In this document: piece by piece, positions 10,401 through 19,515 of the stretch | Position numbering within the stretch: the stretch's first letter is position 1 | Layout of the letters: the number at the start of each line of letters is the position of its first letter | Assembly: GCA_947597925.1 (NCBI GenBank) | Contig: CANQFA010000009.1 | Span: 1 to 53,548 of the forward strand | DNA from: an uncultured Clostridia bacterium | Lineage (GTDB): Bacteria > Bacillota > Clostridia > Christensenellales > Borkfalkiaceae | Direction: 5' to 3' | Length of the DNA stretch: 53,548 bases | Notes under the pieces: generated by a model | Databases searched by the model: none | Told to the model about the DNA's origin: nothing | Seen by the model: the letters and a program-made list of their open reading frames with translations, nothing else | Translations under genes and position numbers: made by a program

Positions 10401-13400
10401 GAGGGAGAAGGTCATGGTGAAGACATCGCCCGCGGAGAGGTTGGGCGCCTCCCATGTGGGCAGGAGGATGGCACTGTCGTCGCTGTACCGATAGTCGCCG
10501 TAGACCTGCTTCTGCGCCGTGATGGTGACCGTAACGGGGCGAGGCGTGATCTTGTAGGTGCCCTCGACGAAGTTCACCGTGTAGTTGAGCTGATTGGCAT
10601 TGTAGGAGCCGATGATCTTATAGGTCCCCGCATCGGTGCCCGCCTCGCGGGTAAACACGATATCGAGCCCCATGTTGTCCCCTGTCGTCGTGAGGTAGTC
10701 GCCCGAAAGAAGGCCGTCTACCATTTCATCGGTCACGTCGGGGATCTTTTCGTCGTCATTGCCGTAATAGAGCGGTTTGTCAACGTCAACGCCCACGCTC
10801 GGCGCGGTGACGGTGACTGTCTTCGGCGTGATGCGGAGGGTCCCGGGGAGCACGGCGACGACGAGGGAAGTTTCCTTGACCGAGCCGCTGATGGCATAGT
10901 TGCCCACGCCGAGATAGTAGGTGCCGTCCTTTCCGCCGTACCAATTGTTCTCGGCGATATTGACCTTCAGTTCGAGGGTGAACTGCGTCAGGCCATGGTA
11001 GGCATCTGCCGCAGCGCCTCCCTGATGGGAGACGGTGAGAAGGCTCGTGAGCCAGCCCTCGACGAGGGAAGTCTCGACGCCCTCAGGTGCGGTGACCGTC
11101 CAGTCGTCCGTGTCGCCGTCTGCGCGCTTCACGGTGTATTCGCCCGAGAGCGCGCTGAGTTCGGCGAGTTTGTTTCCTGCCGAGATCTTGCCGTATTCCG
11201 CCGTGAGGACGCTCGTATTGAGCTGTACGACGACGCTGTCGAGCTGCAGGACGGTGTAGATCCCGGGCACGAAGGTGAGCGTGTAGTATTGGGCGCCGGT
11301 GCTCATCTTCTCGGGCTGATAGTCTCTCGGGCTCGGGGCGATCTCATAGACGCCCGCCTCAAGGGAATTGAAGTCGGCGGGGTCGGACTCGCCCTGCTGA
11401 TAGACCGCAAGCGTCAAGCCGAAGAATTTCACGAGGTCGGAGAGCGCCTCTTCGTCCGCCTCCGCGAGCGAGTATCCCGCCGCAAGGGTGACGGAGAGCG
11501 TCGCTTGCTGTGCGCGATAGTAGCTCGCCGTGGAGGTGATGGCAAGCTGCACCGCACGCTTTGTGACCGTGTAGCTCTTATCACCGCCGAAGTGAACAAA
11601 GCCATCCATGTCCGCGCACGGGGTATTATCGACAGCCTCCCCACTCGCGGGCTTAAAGGTGAAGTCGTAATTTTCATTCCCGCCCTTGGCGACGATCTCA
11701 TAGTCCCCGGGGATGATGCCCCCATCCATGCCGAGCACGACAAGCTCGATGCGGAGGGAGTCGCCCGTAACGAGGCCTCTGCCCGTATCGGCGGACTCTG
11801 TCTCATACTGAGCGAGGGTCGCATAGCCGCTGAGAATGGTGAGCGGGTCGCCGTAGGCGCTCGAGGCGTCCTTCACGGTGACGGTGATGGGCCGCTTCTC
11901 GATGGTGTAGGTCGCCTCGGTGAAGGTGACGGTGTAGTTGGAGTTTGCGGAGGTGCCGTGGATATGGTATTCCCCGACATTGTTGCCCGCGTCACGGGCG
12001 AAGGCGACATTCAAGACTTCCTTCGTTTCGCTGTAAGCAAGCGCGCCGTCCGCAACGCTCCACTCATATTCGGTGTCCGCTTCGCCGTAGATCTGAGAAA
12101 TGCTGTCTACATTGACGGTGACGGCCTTGGGCGTGATGGTGTAGGTACCCTCGGTAAACACGGCGGCGATGCTCTCATTGCCGCATTCACCCTTCACAAA
12201 ATAGGTCTTGGCGTCTTTGACCTGGTCCACAGAGAGGGCGTTCCCCTCTGCGTCGTAAAATTTCAGCGTGATCTGAAGGAATTCGTTATCCTTATTGATA
12301 TCGGTGATGACGCCCTGCTCCTCAAGGCCGCTCACTGTGATCCAAGCGTCGAGATCTGTAAGCGAGTGCGTGATCCCCTCGCCGTATACCGCCGAATAGC
12401 TCTTGATCTGCACGGTCACGCCCGTGAGTATGGAGACGGTGTAGATGCCCGCCTTGTTCTGATAGTCGCCCGACTCGGCGTATCTTCCGAAGAAGGTGAC
12501 GTCGTAGTTGCAGTCTGCGGCGACGATGCCTGCGATGGCATAAGTGCCCTGCGCCACGCCGCTGCCCGAAACGGGACCTTCACTGCCGCGCACTTCGAAG
12601 GTGATGCCGAGGTCTTTGAAAAGCTTCTCTTCGTCCCATTCGACAAGGCTCAGTGCGGGCGTGTCGCTCGCCTTGGCATAGCCCTCGGCGATCTGGTCGG
12701 AGGTGAGGATATTTGCCCCGTACGGCGTGCCCGCATCGGAGATGATGACGAGAAGGGTCTTCTTTGTGATGGTGACAATGCCGTAGTCATTTCCGCTCTC
12801 GCCCGCGAATGTGACCTCGTAGTTGTGAGCCGTGCTCTCACCCGTGATGTGGTAGGAGCCGACCTTCCGGTACCACCTCTCTCCTTCGACGGTGAGCAGG
12901 ATCGCCTTTTCAAAATCCGCGACGTCGTCCGTGCGGGCAAGATCGGTGGAGTCATAGTCGAACTCGAACTCGAACCCGGAGGTCCCATAGGTCGCCGTTT
13001 GGTCCTCGATGGTGACGGTGATGGGCTTCTTCGTGACGGTGTATTTGCCTTCCGAGGTGAAGGTGACCTCGTAGTTGGCGTTGGCGCTCACACCCGTGAC
13101 ATCATACTCTCCGACGATGAGCAGGTCGCCGCGGTACTCCCCGTCTTTGATCTGATAGGAGATATTCAGCGTGTCGAGGGTGTCCTCCGAGGCGAGCGGA
13201 GTGTCGCTGTCCAATTCCTTGGAGATGCTCTCGAGGGTGAGTGCTTCGCCGTAGACAGAAGTGCCCGTCCCGCTCAAATGCACGGAGACTTTACGAGGCG
13301 AGATGGCCCACTCGATGGCCTCGCTGTCACTGCTCCAGGTGAAGATATAGTTCGGGTCATCCTTGATTTCGGCGCAGAGGAAGTATTTGCCGCCGCCCTC

Positions 13401-16400
13401 CTCGGTGATGACGAGCCTGTCGGCCTTTTCTCCGTCTTTGGTCTCGGAGAGGTAGAAGTTGAATGCGGGCGCCTCGTCCGCAAGGAAGCCCGTGGCCGTA
13501 GGGGTAATGCCAGTGAAATCGGGCTCTTCGCCGTATGTCGTCGTGCAAGGATTCGTCCCAACGTCCACTTCCAGCGTGAGTGAAAGTTTCTCCACGACAA
13601 ATTTCTCGATCGTGATAATTTCTACCTCATAGTTTGCGTTCTCACTCGCGACGACGGAAACGGTGTAGCTGCCCGCGTTCAGATAGCCCGCCGCGGAAGA
13701 ATGCCCCGCCGCGTTGCTGAGGGTAAGGGTGACCGACGGCTTCTCGCCTTCAAGGAAACCATTAAAGGTGACGAGCGTATCTTTTTGCGATTCGAGATAG
13801 CTCTCGAGCGCGCCGCTCCTGATTTCGCCGTACTTCACGGTGTGCGCCTGTACGGTCACGGTAGCTTCGCGCTTGGTGATCTCGAATGTCTGCGGGACGT
13901 AATCGGGGTTGAGAACATAGTCCTCGCTGCCGTCGGCGACTTCCCAATTGCTCACCTCGAGCTTATTGCCGTCGGCGCCGCCCGTCCAATACCGAAGCTC
14001 GGCCTTGATGTCATATTCGCCCACGCCGTCGAACTTGCCGTCTTCGCCATAGACATAGCGCTTTTCTTCGCCGACCATGTAATAGAGGGCCACACGCACG
14101 CGCGCCTCATCGGCCTCAAGAAGGGTCGTGGTGTTGAAGGTGAAGCCGTGGGCATCCTCGCTCTTGCCGCTCGACCAATAGCCCGAGTCATTGAGGTGGT
14201 GCTCCTCGCCGTAGGTATTCGTATGTCCCCTCAGGGTGATGGCAAGCGTCCTCGGCGTGATGGTAAAGGCCTCGACCTGTCCGCTCTCGTCGTGCCCATA
14301 TAGCTCAATGATATAGTTCTTCCTTGCAATCTCGGCATCTGCATCGCCGCCCGTGACTGTCCACGAAGCCACCTTTACCTTATAGGTGCCCGCATGGATG
14401 ACTTCTTCCTCCACAAGGGCGAGGGTGATCTGTACCTTTTCGTCTCCCGCCGGCGTGTCGACGAAGGTGTAGGCGCTGGACTCCGTCTCACTCGGGTTGG
14501 TGGAGATGAAGTCGCCCGTTGCGTCTTCACCGTCATATTGCGTGCTTTGCGAAACGGCGACAATCTGCAGCGTCTTGGGCGAAATGGTGAAGGAGCAAGT
14601 CGTATTATCCGCGGCAACGAAGTAGTTCCCCGCGTCCTCGCCGGTAAGGCCGGTGATGGTTACGGTGTAGGTGTCGACATTCGTACCAGAGACATTATCC
14701 GTGACAAATTCCACCTTGTCGCTGAAGAACTTCTGTCCCGCGCCGTCCCCGGGGGTGACTTGGGGCTCCAACGTGTGAGGATTTGCGTCGTAGGTAAATG
14801 TCGTCGTCTCCCCCCAATTGGGCTGAAGTTTATATTGTTCGATATGAATGAAGGGAATGGGAGCGCCCGCCTGTGTCGCAAAGGACAGCTTTCGCGTATC
14901 GCCGCTCTCGCCGACAAACCCGATATCCAAAGAATAAGGTGTGCCCACGATGTAGTACCCTGCAGAAGATTGAGAATCCTCAACTCCGCCGACATTGATA
15001 TGGAACAGGATCTGAATACGATAATTGTCTGTGCCTGTGTTCTTGAAGTTTTGCTCGATGAATCGATTTATGTCGCTTGCGTCGGTATAAGCGACATCCC
15101 CCTCGCCTGCCTCGGGCTCCTTGGGCATCTCATAGATCGCCTTGATATATTTTTCGCTGAAGAGCAGCTTGATGAGATCCTCGGAAGTCGGGTCGCCGTG
15201 CCCTACCATGCCGTCAAGTGAGATGTCCTGCGCCTCTTCCCCGAGCTTGAGTTTCGCCGTCGTGCCGAAGTGGCCGTACTCATAAGTAAGGCTGAGACCG
15301 TCTTTCCATTCGATACGGATATCCGCGCTCGAAATGTGAACATACATGAGCCCGTTAAATTCATGATGGTTGTCTGCGGTGACCGTGACAAAGACGATGA
15401 AATCCCCTGCTTGCCTGAATGTTACGCCCTCATTGGATGTCGTTGCGCTTGAAGGGTTCGTATAGGTATATCCACCGCCTACTTGCGTGATCTCGGCGAC
15501 CCGCTTATAGGTGATGGTCCCAAACGGAACATTCCCTTGATAGATCAGGTCGTTTTTATCTTCTTCGTTCGTCGTATCATCCGTAAGCGCGGCAACAAAG
15601 CTGAATGTTTCATCGCCGACGGTCCCATAAGAGGTAGAAAAAGACCAAATGTAGTGGGGCCCGTCACTTGAAAGTGCCTTGACGGCCTCTTCCGACTGAT
15701 AATCCGCCGAATCGATAAGTCCGAAGATATTCGCGTCCTTATCTGCTGCGATCTCCTTTTTGTGCGATTGATAGTTGCCAAGCGTAATCGTGGCGGGAGT
15801 GATCGTATAGACGCCCGCACGATGCTGTTCGTAGAGCGTGCCGTCGGAGCCCGTGCCGGCGCCGCCGTCATAATTCCCCATGTAGACGACGGAATAATTA
15901 CGCCGCGCCTGCTGCCGCGCAGCAAGGTCTTCTGCGCCCGACTCAATGTAGGCAAACCGCCCCCATATCACGTTTTCGCCCACAGGAGAAGTTGCGGTCG
16001 CGCTGGTATTGAGCGTGACAAACGCGGCCTCCTCGGACTTCGCAAAGTCCAAATCGCCGATACGCGCCCATCCTGTGCCTTCGGCCCCATCTAATGCGAC
16101 CTCCTTCCCATAGACGGCCTCTTGATCTTTCACTTCGATAGCAAGGGGACGAGAGCCGATCGTAAAGCGCAGAGAGAGCGGGTCTAGCGAGAAATTATTT
16201 TTCTCGGACCAGCAATAGATGACTTCCTTTTCACCTTCTGCGGTTGTTCTAAGAGTGAAGGTGACGGTGTAGGTATCAGCGTTGGTGGCGACAAAATAAC
16301 CTGCCATGCCGTCTTCTTCGCCCCAATTTGTGCGGCCATAAGAAGTTGTATAGCCATCTGCGGTGGAGACAAATTTGATGACATCGTCGAGTGCGTTGCT

Positions 16401-17879
16401 TCCTGCCGTGTAAGCGTCTCCTTCGCGCGTATAGGTCACCTCGGTCCCCTCGACACTTGCAGCGGAGACCGTAAAGGAGGCTATATTCGTCATGTCCTCG
16501 GCGCGAAGTCCGAAGATACGAAAGTCTCCGTTATAGATAATGGGGTTATAATAAGAGCCTGCGATCGAGATGAAGCCCTTGGAGGCGACACCGCTTTCTG
16601 CGCGCAGAGAATCTACTCCCGCCGAAAGGGTCTGTGTGTAGCGGCCCTCTGCCCCTGCTACGGTCTGCGACAGATTCGCGCCCGTGTAGTTGGTCTTCAG
16701 GGTATCGACATTGTTCTCGTCGACGATCGTGGGAGTCTCGACAATGACCTGGGATTCCTTTTCTGCGACGGGGAGATTGAGGTGGATGCAGGCGCGGACG
16801 TTCATCATCGTGTTGACGTTCGCCGAGGTGGAATAGCCGTTTCTGTCAAAATTGATGGCCATGGCGGGCGAAGCATGGTAGGCGGAACGCGTCCAATATT
16901 CCTTGTCGCCGAAGGTGCGCTGCTCCTTGGTGATGTGCCAAAGGCCCTCATAGTTGATACCGCCGGACGCCCGAGAAGTCTCGCCGAGTTCGGTTGCGCT
17001 CGGAAGCCACACATAGTCTTCTTTCCATGCGCCGTTCGTGTCTCCCGAGACGGTCACGCCCCCCGTCGTCCTGGAAGACGTCCAATTGGAATAGTTCGTA
17101 TCTCCTGTGCTGAACGAGCCCGTATAAAATCCCGTATTCGGAACAGATCCATAGGCTTCGTTACTGCGATTATAAACGCCGTTGATGCTCCCGGAGGCCG
17201 TAACGGCGCTCTCCTCCTCCTGCCATGCGATCTGGGAGGGTTTGAAGAGATACTCCGTGAGACTGTTTGCGATTTTCCCCTTCTCCATCGTGAAACGGGC
17301 ATAGCGGTTGCCTGTCTGCTGCGCTGCCGTCGTCGAAGTCTTCTGCCCCGTGGCGTATTCGCCGCCCGCGTTGAGCGCGACGTTGCGCATGTAGCTCGTG
17401 GAGTACATGTTTGCGGGGACCGCGACGTCGGAATAGGTCGCGCTCCTGTAGTCGGCCTGCCAATAGTTCGCGGAAGAATTTTGGTCCGCCTCCAGGAGGG
17501 TCAGGGCGATGCCGCTCCCATCCTTGGTTTCGGAAAGATAGACTGCCGTCCAACGGATGCCGCCGAACGTGAGATAGATGGGCTTGCCCTTCGCCTCGCC
17601 CTCATTGAAATCCGAGACGCTCTTCGCCGTGCTTCCGAGGAAGGTCTGCACGTCCTCGAATTCGGCTTTCTCGTTTCCCGTCAGAGCGGCATAGAGCTTA
17701 TGCACCTCGGCGGAGTCGAAGAAGCCCTCATCTCCCGAAATGCGATAGATCTCGCCGATCTCAACCTCGGCGGCGTAGGCAGGTTTATGCCCCGCGAAGA
17801 TCGCAAGCCCTACCGAGCTCGCCATGAGAAGCGCCAGAGCGAAAACTATGATCCCCTTCGTCTTTGTCTTCATTTTCAT
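4461..17879 (-). CDS. Giant MBG-repeat surface protein (4472 residues)
   Basis: One uninterrupted frame covers a quarter of the window. I place the start at 17879 (MKMKTKTKG...), six bases after AAGGAG, not at the overlapping ATG at 17903. A signal peptide ends near AYA (about residue 37). Residues about 40-370 resemble a DUF6273-type head (WLPSATELG, WTRSAYHASPAMAINFDRNG, VRACIHLNLP). The rest is about 35 tandem beta domains of 75-120 residues with the pattern VTVTIxDxxxxYGD ... LxxGDxxxxL ... GxYxIxG ... NYxVTFxxGTYTI. These are MBG-type (YGX) repeats, found in bacterial adhesins. A last, different beta domain is followed by one hydrophobic helix and GRKKRK, so it is membrane-anchored; no LPXTG is visible. 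The fibro-slime gene precedes it, with a possible phase-variable promoter. Likely adhesin or stalk; ligand unknown. Confidence 0.9.
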   Translation of the reverse strand: MKMKTKTKGIIVFALALLMASSVGLAIFAGHKPAYAAEVEIGEIYRISGDEGFFDSAEVHKLYAALTGNEKAEFEDVQTFLGSTAKSVSDFNEGEAKGKPIYLTFGGIRWTAVYLSETKDGSGIALTLLEADQNSSANYWQADYRSATYSDVAVPANMYSTSYMRNVALNAGGEYATGQKTSTTAAQQTGNRYARFTMEKGKIANSLTEYLFKPSQIAWQEEESAVTASGSINGVYNRSNEAYGSVPNTGFYTGSFSTGDTNYSNWTSSRTTGGVTVSGDTNGAWKEDYVWLPSATELGETSRASGGINYEGLWHITKEQRTFGDKEYWTRSAYHASPAMAINFDRNGYSTSANVNTMMNVRACIHLNLPVAEKESQVIVETPTIVDENNVDTLKTNYTGANLSQTVAGAEGRYTQTLSAGVDSLRAESGVASKGFISIAGSYYNPIIYNGDFRIFGLRAEDMTNIASFTVSAASVEGTEVTYTREGDAYTAGSNALDDVIKFVSTADGYTTSYGRTNWGEEDGMAGYFVATNADTYTVTFTLRTTAEGEKEVIYCWSEKNNFSLDPLSLRFTIGSRPLAIEVKDQEAVYGKEVALDGAEGTGWARIGDLDFAKSEEAAFVTLNTSATATSPVGENVIWGRFAYIESGAEDLAARQQARRNYSVVYMGNYDGGAGTGSDGTLYEQHRAGVYTITPATITLGNYQSHKKEIAADKDANIFGLIDSADYQSEEAVKALSSDGPHYIWSFSTSYGTVGDETFSFVAALTDDTTNEEDKNDLIYQGNVPFGTITYKRVAEITQVGGGYTYTNPSSATTSNEGVTFRQAGDFIVFVTVTADNHHEFNGLMYVHISSADIRIEWKDGLSLTYEYGHFGTTAKLKLGEEAQDISLDGMVGHGDPTSEDLIKLLFSEKYIKAIYEMPKEPEAGEGDVAYTDASDINRFIEQNFKNTGTDNYRIQILFHINVGGVEDSQSSAGYYIVGTPYSLDIGFVGESGDTRKLSFATQAGAPIPFIHIEQYKLQPNWGETTTFTYDANPHTLEPQVTPGDGAGQKFFSDKVEFVTDNVSGTNVDTYTVTITGLTGEDAGNYFVAADNTTCSFTISPKTLQIVAVSQSTQYDGEDATGDFISTNPSETESSAYTFVDTPAGDEKVQITLALVEEEVIHAGTYKVKVASWTVTGGDADAEIARKNYIIELYGHDESGQVEAFTITPRTLAITLRGHTNTYGEEHHLNDSGYWSSGKSEDAHGFTFNTTTLLEADEARVRVALYYMVGEEKRYVYGEDGKFDGVGEYDIKAELRYWTGGADGNKLEVSNWEVADGSEDYVLNPDYVPQTFEITKREATVTVQAHTVKYGEIRSGALESYLESQKDTLVTFNGFLEGEKPSVTLTLSNAAGHSSAAGYLNAGSYTVSVVASENANYEVEIITIEKFVVEKLSLTLEVDVGTNPCTTTYGEEPDFTGITPTATGFLADEAPAFNFYLSETKDGEKADRLVITEEGGGKYFLCAEIKDDPNYIFTWSSDSEAIEWAISPRKVSVHLSGTGTSVYGEALTLESISKELDSDTPLASEDTLDTLNISYQIKDGEYRGDLLIVGEYDVTGVSANANYEVTFTSEGKYTVTKKPITVTIEDQTATYGTSGFEFEFDYDSTDLARTDDVADFEKAILLTVEGERWYRKVGSYHITGESTAHNYEVTFAGESGNDYGIVTITKKTLLVIISDAGTPYGANILTSDQIAEGYAKASDTPALSLVEWDEEKLFKDLGITFEVRGSEGPVSGSGVAQGTYAIAGIVAADCNYDVTFFGRYAESGDYQNKAGIYTVSILTGVTVQIKSYSAVYGEGITHSLTDLDAWITVSGLEEQGVITDINKDNEFLQITLKFYDAEGNALSVDQVKDAKTYFVKGECGNESIAAVFTEGTYTITPKAVTVNVDSISQIYGEADTEYEWSVADGALAYSETKEVLNVAFARDAGNNVGEYHIHGTSANSNYTVTFTEATYTIEKRPITVTVKDASSAYGDPLTILSGYATLAQYETESADTGRGLVTGDSLRIELVVLGMDGGIIPGDYEIVAKGGNENYDFTFKPASGEAVDNTPCADMDGFVHFGGDKSYTVTKRAVQLAITSTASYYRAQQATLSVTLAAGYSLAEADEEALSDLVKFFGLTLAVYQQGESDPADFNSLEAGVYEIAPSPRDYQPEKMSTGAQYYTLTFVPGIYTVLQLDSVVVQLNTSVLTAEYGKISAGNKLAELSALSGEYTVKRADGDTDDWTVTAPEGVETSLVEGWLTSLLTVSHQGGAAADAYHGLTQFTLELKVNIAENNWYGGKDGTYYLGVGNYAISGSVKETSLVVAVLPGTLRITPKTVTVTAPSVGVDVDKPLYYGNDDEKIPDVTDEMVDGLLSGDYLTTTGDNMGLDIVFTREAGTDAGTYKIIGSYNANQLNYTVNFVEGTYKITPRPVTVTITAQKQVYGDYRYSDDSAILLPTWEAPNLSAGDVFTMTFSLDGVGTLSSGRYLNVGKNTLTFVFAAGADSKESNYTFTFVYHLGEDIKEVSIAEGTLTGTVSEGYEVTPRPVSITFNDVTRLFGTVTAGVAADYADLDNTGNWLVTGLADSADVSELFSAGTVFSVNFKSAEGWVPVGTYDIEMVGTVSANYTVTFGAGETTPKFIIERTAVTFTIGGMQDRTYGDGAKALNDVWAAATKPYAAGSGYRMKAGEANTVEFCYRNSLFVAVTFPADFDFSDASALENFVKTLAVSFYYTYTGASGDEVPAATLEKIPAGQYDVRLREGDIGTSYTVSVQNGSLLVKPKDITVEIGVGDEGEIGKIEEVYGSVTFSSSTTDETYWRLQTGSTLAYAEDDLQITLTRTGGSAAGDYPVTGASGNVNYNVTFVSGTYTILPKSVTVTIHEVETVYGETPEFTWDIAADQLVGSDNRDGLGVTLSVKGGNPNTYNHYNVGDYQLTLTWTNLNYTVVFTEAAFVVTAKKIEAAVENASITYGDARPEFRFTAEAGQFPEGESANVLSVNYTVAGMPNQRGFYDVQTYEVTAENTNPNYTVTFKAGQLTVGKKAVTITISDISGVYGTAKNDADFLNVKYAVSGGFAAGENAESLGIAFTLGGSVEKGALLDAGQYGLIGSLSGTEGFSAANYDVTFVGNYEETQGLVTVAPKPIEVVLKEEIKVLYGVDPGTEVFLPANVISPSSMEGDVLKGLVAGDAWDSDAGIRFTFSVNTETTLSALGYGAYSIRADVSGARKSNYTFTFTTSNYFVCAIGLNVFLYNVEDAANIYGTFESNEAFNRAYIEDAKSEGENKIRFIYFDPEDPDKEIPDDGFPEVGEFTFYISDYAEGANLAVGRHSIVAEFRRDVNYQVNIVPGTYIVYPAPIEITIEFASDLARAGVADKYTKVYDGKDVTLGEVTTESAEIVLKNGQMVGEDKLTFTLTKAPGANVGEYVIVIALKNDPANVLLASNYHITYGTGIYRITPRPVTVAIADQNAQYGSVALDGAQWSTEGGLVEGEAVSVLGVRLNLYRGNSAVADADLSALPVGSYAIVGSWTNTNYAVTFTGAFSAGEFGGKAGVYEVKRREVELFADSGTSVYGDEVTVPTWHLGTLSSVLEGELEEFEKYIVVSIEGYTAGKLSAGSHPVTVTYDSKQAVYANYQIKAAAGTYTVTKRSVTVSVDSITETVGISLEEVLAEVTSNVSGAAEGDELHFVYTVLQEGAEVTEGAIPTGTYILHADLAEDARALGENYQINYSYGSLFIVNSNGIVVVVDPLTSVYGDALIDLEKLNAEHKGYTVMGANEAELEGIIVTLHYDESVRASIKGVGTYENAVYAEVTGVGENYTIVKGTYTVTAKQVTVTIEDITQVYGEEEEALVWTITEGGLAAGDENDALGILLQRVPGDTVGDYAIVGTSSAQNYAVTFRSETGEGATGTYTITHRKITVETQNASSVYGDPIAALTAQVVTGEGSLGLKEGDSLDDLSLKVEIDAVWNTYLPYKAGGYKIVCRTSGTVGNYEITVRDSGIYTVEKREVTVTAQDALGIIYGTELGPFSYTLTGELAYGEQLQVAWAIKDHAMDERLAVGDYTILCSFASVTSSYEGYEPTADNYEFFFEEGALRIDRRTANVVLYRQSCFYGDNSFNTALGTAYTVSGLLSGDDLGLRLFPVDAEGDPLSTFDVGTYSIMVTGHNDNYDVVVSEGVYEIVKRVIEVEIENKTSIYGDERAELTFRVNGSLVAGDTMSDLAVELLLSESGNLAAGSYQISGRSTSEKYDVRFVNGTYTVEKRTVEVVIDDKSSFYGDPLAELTFHVVGELPAGDDVDDLYITLTSLGSNLAAGSHIIAGTSDSRNYNVIFHNGVYIVSRAANAWETYFSITGWMEGDPVGAMVAAKAKYGEVIVRYFTDSACTQAYEGTLADAKAGTYYAQVYVEDTDANYSGLTPIVYEFRVAPMPSIGIYVVFGIIDLVSLAVLLGIAVHFGRKKRK

Positions 17880-17899
17880 AATGTTCTCCTTATTCCGCG

Positions 17900-19417
17900 T
17901 CATTCCGCAATGGCGGAGAGGTTAAATTTCAGCATGCAGTTGGAATAGTTGCCGCCCTCGAGGAAGTAGAACTTCAACGTATGGCGGGTGAGCTCCTCAA
18001 AGGTACCGTAGTCACTGCCGTAAGTTGCATTGGTGGTCGCTCCTCCGAAATGGAGATCTTCGCCGCTTCGGCCGGAAGTCCCGCTCATGCGTTGCAATGC
18101 GGTTACATTTGCGGGAACAGTGCCCGTCTTCGTCCAGCCCTTGGCCTCGCGCCCGTAGCTTAAGTCGACGCCGAAGCAGTTGGAGAGATAGTCGACACGC
18201 CAGACGCCGTTGTAGGCAGCACGGTCGGACTGACTCGAATAGTAAATGATCTCCCCCGTCGTGAAGTTGATATCGCAGGCGATCGAGTTATGGTTTCCTC
18301 CGAGGTCGGCGACAAGCACGTCGTCACAGAAGATCCACACGTCGTCGTCCCCCGCGAAGGTGAAGGTCATGTCCTTGCCGTCTACCCGATAGCCCGCGGG
18401 CTGCATGAACTCCACTTCCATGGACAATCCGAAGTAGTGGTTGGCGCGGGCACGCACAGTGTCGTAACTCGTTTGGGCGGTCATGGTATTGCCTTGCACA
18501 GTGAAGAGAGCGGCGCCGTCTCGGTTGACATAGTTGAGCGGTAAAAACTGCCCCGCGAAACTATTCGTTCGCGAAAGCGCTGTGTCATATAGATTGATGG
18601 AATAGGTCGCGGTCGCACCATAACTCGAATAGGAAGCACTATCGTAATAGTCGAAGTCGGCGCCGTCCGCATTTTTTGCGCGCATTTCGGCAAAGTTGAC
18701 ATTGCTGTCATACCAATAGTAGCCCGACATATCCTTAGTGACTGAACCGGTGCCTGAAGTCCCGCCATAGCGGAAGAGCCCCTTCACGTCGGCATAGCCG
18801 CGGCGGGCGGTATGGGAATAGGCGTCCGTCGTATTGTCGGGGTTGAAGAGATAGGCGAGAGACTCATTGGCGACCCGTGTGCCGCTCACCCTATTAAAAC
18901 TGCTTAGATTACTGTTATCATAGCCCGTTGTCTTGAGCCAAGCATATTCGCCGAGCGCAAGACGGGGATAGCCGTCATCCCCCAAGTTATAGTTGACAAT
19001 GCCGCGGTAGGCCTTTCCATTCCCGTCAAGTCCGACATTGGAAAACGCATGACTACTGTTTTCGGAAGCATTGTTCGTCCAGGCATTCCATGCGCCGTAA
19101 TCCTGCTGCCCGAAAATGAGGTAGTGGTTGGCATTGATCCCCCATGTCGCATTTTCGCCGCTTTCGTCACCGTATTCGACGGGATTTGCGCTCACCGTGG
19201 CGCTATTTGCCCAATAGTCGATGAGGTTGACCGTGCAGTTGGGCGGGCCCTTCAGTAAATTTTCAGGAAGAATATGACCCGTGGGAGCCGAGGGCGCTGC
19301 AGCGTAGGCCCCGGTTGCGGGCGCAGCAAAAAACGCCGCCGCCACCAGACAGGCGGCAACGAAAAATACGGCAATCTTACTCACTGCCGCGGCTCTTGTC
19401 TGTCTTTGCAAGTTCAT
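17900..19417 (-). CDS. Secreted fibro-slime domain protein
   Basis: 505 residues from the ATG at 19417, chosen because AGGAG sits nine bases upstream; 19456 lacks a site. A signal peptide (hydrophobic segment to AYAAAP, about residue 42) is followed by a first beta-rich region. A fibro-slime-like module (about 190-500) contains GQFLPLNYVN, ANHYFGLSMEVEFMQP, FTFAGDDDVWIFCDDVLVADLGG, and a final LKFYFLEGGNYSNCMLKFNL. The DDDVW(I/V)F motif is the hallmark; this PA14-like fold often binds sugars. First gene of the operon; its stop lies 20 nt before the giant gene's start. The promoter has a 10-G spacer run. Probably works with the giant protein at the cell surface. No sortase motif seen. Confidence 0.82.
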   Translation of the reverse strand: MNLQRQTRAAAVSKIAVFFVAACLVAAAFFAAPATGAYAAAPSAPTGHILPENLLKGPPNCTVNLIDYWANSATVSANPVEYGDESGENATWGINANHYLIFGQQDYGAWNAWTNNASENSSHAFSNVGLDGNGKAYRGIVNYNLGDDGYPRLALGEYAWLKTTGYDNSNLSSFNRVSGTRVANESLAYLFNPDNTTDAYSHTARRGYADVKGLFRYGGTSGTGSVTKDMSGYYWYDSNVNFAEMRAKNADGADFDYYDSASYSSYGATATYSINLYDTALSRTNSFAGQFLPLNYVNRDGAALFTVQGNTMTAQTSYDTVRARANHYFGLSMEVEFMQPAGYRVDGKDMTFTFAGDDDVWIFCDDVLVADLGGNHNSIACDINFTTGEIIYYSSQSDRAAYNGVWRVDYLSNCFGVDLSYGREAKGWTKTGTVPANVTALQRMSGTSGRSGEDLHFGGATTNATYGSDYGTFEELTRHTLKFYFLEGGNYSNCMLKFNLSAIAE

Positions 19418-19515
19418 GGATAGGGCTTCTCCTTTATGAAACCGACGCGAAAACACGCCGTTTCATGTCAATTGATTTACATCGTGTACTATTTGATTCC
19501 GTCTTATACGGTACA

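Noticed and set aside
5688..13583. A very long open frame on the plus strand opposite the MBG gene
   Set aside because: It mirrors the repetitive, GC-rich coding strand, has no ribosome binding site and a composition unlike a real protein (Arg/Asp/Gly/Val-rich, no fold motif).
4461..17903. Start of the giant protein at 17903
   Set aside because: That ATG overlaps the previous stop but has no ribosome binding site; the ATG at 17879 has AAGGAG at proper spacing and begins a standard signal peptide.
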